Shown here: positions 61,167 to 64,000 of the stretch, one piece after another
Position numbering within the stretch: position 1 is the first letter of the stretch
Layout of the letters: every line of letters starts with the position of its first letter
DNA from: Siminovitchia fordii DSM 16014 = CIP 108821
GTDB taxonomy: Bacteria; Bacillota; Bacilli; Bacillales; Bacillaceae_C
Assembly (NCBI RefSeq): GCF_000374565.1
Contig: NZ_KB894688.1
Coordinates: forward strand, 209,531-273,530
DNA: 64,000 nt
Reading direction: 5' to 3'
The notes under the pieces: generated by a model
Told to the model about the DNA's origin: nothing
Databases searched by the model: none
Seen by the model: only the letters and a program-made list of their open reading frames with translations
Program-made: the position numbers and the translations under genes

Positions 61167-61367
61167 TTAAGCTTTTTGAACATTCGTTGCTTGTGGACCA
61201 CGTTGTCCTTGTTCAACGTCAAAAGTTACACTTTGACCTTCGTCTAAAGATTTGAACCCTTCTCCTTGAATCGCTGAGAAATGAACAAATACATCTTCTC
61301 CTGCTTCACGTTCGATGAATCCAAAACCCTTGTCTGCATTAAACCACTTAACTGTACCTTGTTCCAT
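61167..61367 (-). CDS. Cold-shock protein (CspA/B family)
   Basis: 66 residues, full-length CSD. RNP1 KGFGFIE and RNP2 VFVHFSAI are both present, along with the C-terminal [10 protein letters not shown]. It binds single-stranded RNA/DNA and acts as an RNA chaperone. Own terminator; its 5' untranslated region (61368 onward) is likely long as in other csp genes. Confidence 0.97.
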   Translation of the reverse strand: MEQGTVKWFNADKGFGFIEREAGEDVFVHFSAIQGEGFKSLDEGQSVTFDVEQGQRGPQATNVQKA

Positions 61368-61499
61368 AATTGTTGCCTCCTGGTGCGGTTATCGCACTTT
61401 TGTTACTATCCTTGCTCAAATACCTTAGACGAAAACCAAATCACTTCTCAATCTGCAAGAGCAAAAATAACTCCTCTTAAGAGTAACAGATATGTCTTA

Positions 61500-62210
61500 A
61501 AATAGCAAATTTTTTGACGTGAATTTTTTATAAAGGTAATGAGTCTTTGTCTTCAAATCAAAGTGCCTCCACCTATAAGCTTATCACTTTAAATCGGCCC
61601 GCACCAATCTTGGAGATCAGATTCACTCGGAACAGTTCGGACTAGCCGTCATGACTGGCCTTTAAATTATACGTAATGTGAACTTTTACAAACGAAATGA
61701 ATTATGAATCAATGATATTGGGGCTTTAGAACTTTTTCATATAAAGTCTGTTCAAGCTACTGAAGTCAATCCTCCCGGCAAGACAAACAATAAGCTGGCA
61801 GCTGCAAAAAGACTATTCGTATAGCGAAACTGATCCCTTGTATTGGTTGTAATATTGGCAGGAAGTGGGTCACTGTTTGCACAACTAGGTGGGTCACATT
61901 AAAACTTGGGGACCTTGGACAAAAGAGGTTGAAGGCTTTTAGGAGCTTATAACCAAGTTTTATCTTTTCGGTCTGTATAAGAAAGTCCCAATTCTACTCA
62001 TTGCTGCCGGAAATCCTACTACAGTAGGAACAAGGTATCTAAAAGTGGTTCATTTTAAATTCAGGCGGGTTATTCGAACTGCAGAAACAGCCCCGACTCA
62101 TTTGTGATATTAAAAGATTGTCAAAAATATGCTAAACTATTCACTAAATAAGCAATAAATTATGATAATTATACTTATACAGATTTTATATGTGCTTTTG
62201 AAGGAGACAA
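61500..62210. other. 700-base stretch without a clear gene; possible decayed fragments
   Basis: No frame with a ribosome binding site. Two short protein-like frames without starts are visible: about 61758-61898 on the minus strand (ending SLLFVLPGGLTSVA) and about 61950-62106 on the plus strand (KVPILLIAAGNPTTVGTRYL, ending ETAPTHL). They may be relics of deleted genes or repeat elements. It should also hold the IclR gene's promoter. Confidence 0.35.
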
Positions 62211-62214
62211 GCCA

Positions 62215-62967
62215 ATGAATGTAACGATTGTCCGAGCAATGGATATTCTTGATCTTTTCATTGTTCACCCGAAATTAAGCTTGACTGAAATCATTCAGCT
62301 TTCAGGCAGACCCAAAACTTCAACATTAAGAATACTGCAATCATTTGAGACTATTGGTTTTTTGGAAAGAGACAACAATGGAGATTATTCCCTCGGGTTG
62401 AAGATTCTACAACTGGGACATCTGGTTTCGGAAAGGTTAGATATCAACCAGATTGCTATGCCGACAATGGAGGAGCTATATCAAAAGACAGGAAAAACCA
62501 TCATGTTATCCCTTCTGCAAGGGGATAAAGTGATTACGGTTGCATCTTTGGAAACTGAGCATCCGATTAAGATAGGTTCAAGTATCGGTAGACAGACGCC
62601 CCTTTACGCTGGTTCTCCTGCACGGATTATTTTAGCTTTCCAGCCAGAGAAAAAGCAAATAGCATACTTAGACAGCATCTCCCTCCAAAAGCTTGCGTCC
62701 AATACAATTACAGATAAGGATAAGTTATGTGAAGTTTTAAAAAACAACGTTAAAGACCAATATGTCCTCAGCCATTCAGAAGTCAATGATCATACGACAG
62801 GATTGTCCGCGCCGATCTTCAATCATAAAAACGAGGCATTCGCAGCCATCACCATTGCGGGAATCACTGCGGACTTTACGGAGAAGGAAATACCGAAACT
62901 TATTGAGGAGGTTCAAGCTGCGGCTTTTGCCATTTCTTCGAAGTTCGGGTATCATGGCACTTTTTAA
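62215..62967 (+). CDS. IclR family transcriptional regulator
   Basis: 250 residues. Winged helix at the N-terminus (LSLTEIIQLSGRPKTSTLRI, about residues 20-45) and IclR effector domain with IGRQTPLYAGSPARIILAFQ near 125 and HTTGLSAPIFNHKNEAFAAI near 195. AAGGAG lies just before the ATG. Single gene with its own terminator, and no plus-strand target follows; it must act on distant genes or on the 700-base upstream region. Not close in sequence to the IclR gene at 6 kb. Confidence 0.9.
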   Translation: MNVTIVRAMDILDLFIVHPKLSLTEIIQLSGRPKTSTLRILQSFETIGFLERDNNGDYSLGLKILQLGHLVSERLDINQIAMPTMEELYQKTGKTIMLSLLQGDKVITVASLETEHPIKIGSSIGRQTPLYAGSPARIILAFQPEKKQIAYLDSISLQKLASNTITDKDKLCEVLKNNVKDQYVLSHSEVNDHTTGLSAPIFNHKNEAFAAITIAGITADFTEKEIPKLIEEVQAAAFAISSKFGYHGTF

Positions 62968-62982
62968 AGTATCTATCCAATG

Positions 62983-63022
62983 AAAAGACGCTTCCAATCT
63001 CTCAGACTGGAAACGTCTTTTT
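62983..63022 (+). terminator. Terminator of the IclR gene
   Basis: AAAAGACG-TTCCA (62983-62996) pairs with TGGAA-CGTCTTTTT (63008-63022), followed by T. Stem of 12-13 bp with a small bulge. Confidence 0.85.
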
Positions 63023-63059
63023 AACGATTAAGAAAGTGTAATTCGAATGATGATTTGAT

Positions 63060-63125
63060 TTGTCCAGCTCCAGGCGCACGGCGATTGTCAAAAGTTTGTA
63101 CGTCGCTGGACGGCGCCTTGCGGCT
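63060..63125. repeat. GC-rich imperfect inverted repeat after accC
   Basis: CAGGCGCACGGCG and CGGCGCCTTGCGG lie about 40 bases apart and can pair over AGGCGC/GCGCCT. It is much more GC-rich than its flanks and similar in feel to the element at 20483-20550. It may be a dispersed palindromic element or the accC 3' end. Confidence 0.4.
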
Positions 63126-63136
63126 TTCTTCATGTA

Positions 63137-64000
63137 TCAATCTGTATTCATCACAGGATGCAGCTCAAGAAACTTCGTGTTGAAATCCCCACTCACAAAC
63201 GTTTGATTTTCCAGCAACTGCAAGTGAAAAGGGATCGTCGTGTGCACTCCTTCAATGATAAATTCCTCGAGTGCACGTTTCATTCTCGCAATGGCTTCTT
63301 CCCTTGTAGAACCGTAAGTAATCAATTTCGCAATCATGGAATCGTAGTAAGGAGGGATCGTATAACCAGGGTATACGCCCGAATCCACACGTACCCCCAT
63401 CCCTCCTGGCGGCAGGTACATTTCAATTTTTCCTGCAGATGGCATGAAGCCTTTCTCCGGATTTTCGGCGTTGATCCGGCATTCTATGGACCAGCCATTG
63501 AATTCCACTTCTTCCTGCTTGACGGAGAGCTCTTTCCCTGAAGCTACATATATTTGCTCTTTAATCAGATCAATTCCTGTCACCATTTCTGTCACAGGAT
63601 GTTCAACCTGGATGCGTGTGTTCATTTCTATGAAATAAAACTCCTGATTTCTATGGTCGAAAATGAATTCAACCGTTCCCGCACCAGTATAATCAACAGC
63701 CTCCGCCGCTCTTACAGCCGCCTGTCCCATTTTTGCACGCATAGTCTCATTGATTGCAGGTGACGGGGTTTCTTCCAACAGCTTTTGCAGCCTCCGCTGA
63801 ATGGAACAGTCTCTCTCTCCCAAATGGATGGTGTTTCCGTGGGTATCTGCCAAAACCTGAATTTCGACATGACGGAAATCATCGATATATTTTTCAATAT
63901 ATACCCCGGGATTTCCGAATGCGACTGCTGCCTCCTGCTGGGTAATTTCAATTCCTTTGACCAATTCTTCTTCTGTTTTGGCCACCCGGATGCCTCGGCC
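63137..64000 (-). CDS. accC: Biotin carboxylase (acetyl-CoA carboxylase subunit AccC), C-terminal part
   Basis: About 287 residues are inside the window; the gene continues beyond base 64000. Present are the end of the ATP-grasp domain ([60 protein letters not shown] with the catalytic Glu and Arg) and the C-terminal domain ([39 protein letters not shown]). It carboxylates biotin on the carrier protein AccB with ATP and bicarbonate. The C-terminus ([11 protein letters not shown]) ends at the usual point for single-domain AccC, so no biotinyl domain is fused here. accB is not in the window. Confidence 0.93.
   Translation of the reverse strand, partial: GRGIRVAKTEEELVKGIEITQQEAAVAFGNPGVYIEKYIDDFRHVEIQVLADTHGNTIHLGERDCSIQRRLQKLLEETPSPAINETMRAKMGQAAVRAAEAVDYTGAGTVEFIFDHRNQEFYFIEMNTRIQVEHPVTEMVTGIDLIKEQIYVASGKELSVKQEEVEFNGWSIECRINAENPEKGFMPSAGKIEMYLPPGGMGVRVDSGVYPGYTIPPYYDSMIAKLITYGSTREEAIARMKRALEEFIIEGVHTTIPFHLQLLENQTFVSGDFNTKFLELHPVMNTD

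Overview
The window reads as chromosome of a moderately AT-rich Bacillaceae relative (Bacillus, Mesobacillus or Geobacillus-like). This rests on strong AGGAGG-type ribosome binding sites, frequent TTG/GTG starts, intrinsic terminators with U-runs, lipoboxes, catabolite-responsive (cre) boxes, and families typical of the group (GlpP, YitT, DUF5068, SLAP, a YvfRSTU-like cluster). No rRNA, tRNA, CRISPR array, phage or intact insertion sequence was seen. Genus cannot be fixed from what is here.

Layout. (1) 1-13.9 kb, aromatic amino acid catabolism. A FAD-synthetase-domain protein, an HpaB-family FADH2 monooxygenase and its flavin reductase sit behind a promoter overlapped by a perfect cre. Next come a TRAP transporter, an IclR regulator and an MFS carrier. 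A kynU-kynA-NSS transporter-kynB block then turns tryptophan into anthranilate, and a divergent TetR gene shares a 25-bp palindrome with it. The combination suggests tryptophan -> kynurenine -> anthranilate -> 3-hydroxyanthranilate, as described for Geobacillus thermodenitrificans. The ring-cleavage genes are not in the window. (2) 13.9-19.1 kb: an ASCH protein, a BCS1-like AAA ATPase, a 1.3-kb non-coding array of 52-bp units that alternate strictly between two types, a secreted helical-repeat protein and a coiled-coil protein. (3) 19.3-25.3 kb: agmatine deiminase, an APC permease with an odd leader, a DoxX-like protein, a PdxK/ThiD kinase and a DUF5068 lipoprotein. (4) 25.5-28.3 kb: a small alarmone synthetase, a membrane protein and a TetR regulator in one operon with twin palindromic operators, then two small proteins.

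(5) 28.3-35.0 kb: a Ugp-like glycerol-phosphate/sugar ABC operon with a HAD phosphatase and a TIM-barrel isomerase. Directly upstream lies glpP, and a promoter plus leader terminator stands between them, which looks like GlpP-controlled attenuation. (6) 35.0-42.1 kb: a tandem DUF1259 protein, a possible small RNA, three secreted or membrane-anchored unknowns, a YitT protein with an apparent 5' frameshift, and an EamA carrier. (7) 42.4-49.4 kb: an ABC exporter with a two-component system (YvfRS/YvfTU-like), an EamA carrier, and a MocR regulator broken by an in-frame TGA.

(8) 49.7-60.9 kb: a PTS catabolic locus with class II aldolase, triosephosphate isomerase paralogue, YjbQ protein, PRD regulator, galactitol-type IIA/IIB/IIC, a pentulose-phosphate epimerase, an aldehyde dehydrogenase and a linked HPr/Enzyme I pair. 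Its promoter is overlapped by a perfect cre. The substrate is unknown. (9) 61-64 kb: a cold-shock protein, an IclR regulator and the 3' part of a biotin carboxylase gene. The strongest candidates for undescribed biology are the 52-bp array, the PTS/TIM-paralogue/YjbQ pathway, the TetR-controlled alarmone operon and the GlpP-linked ABC leader.
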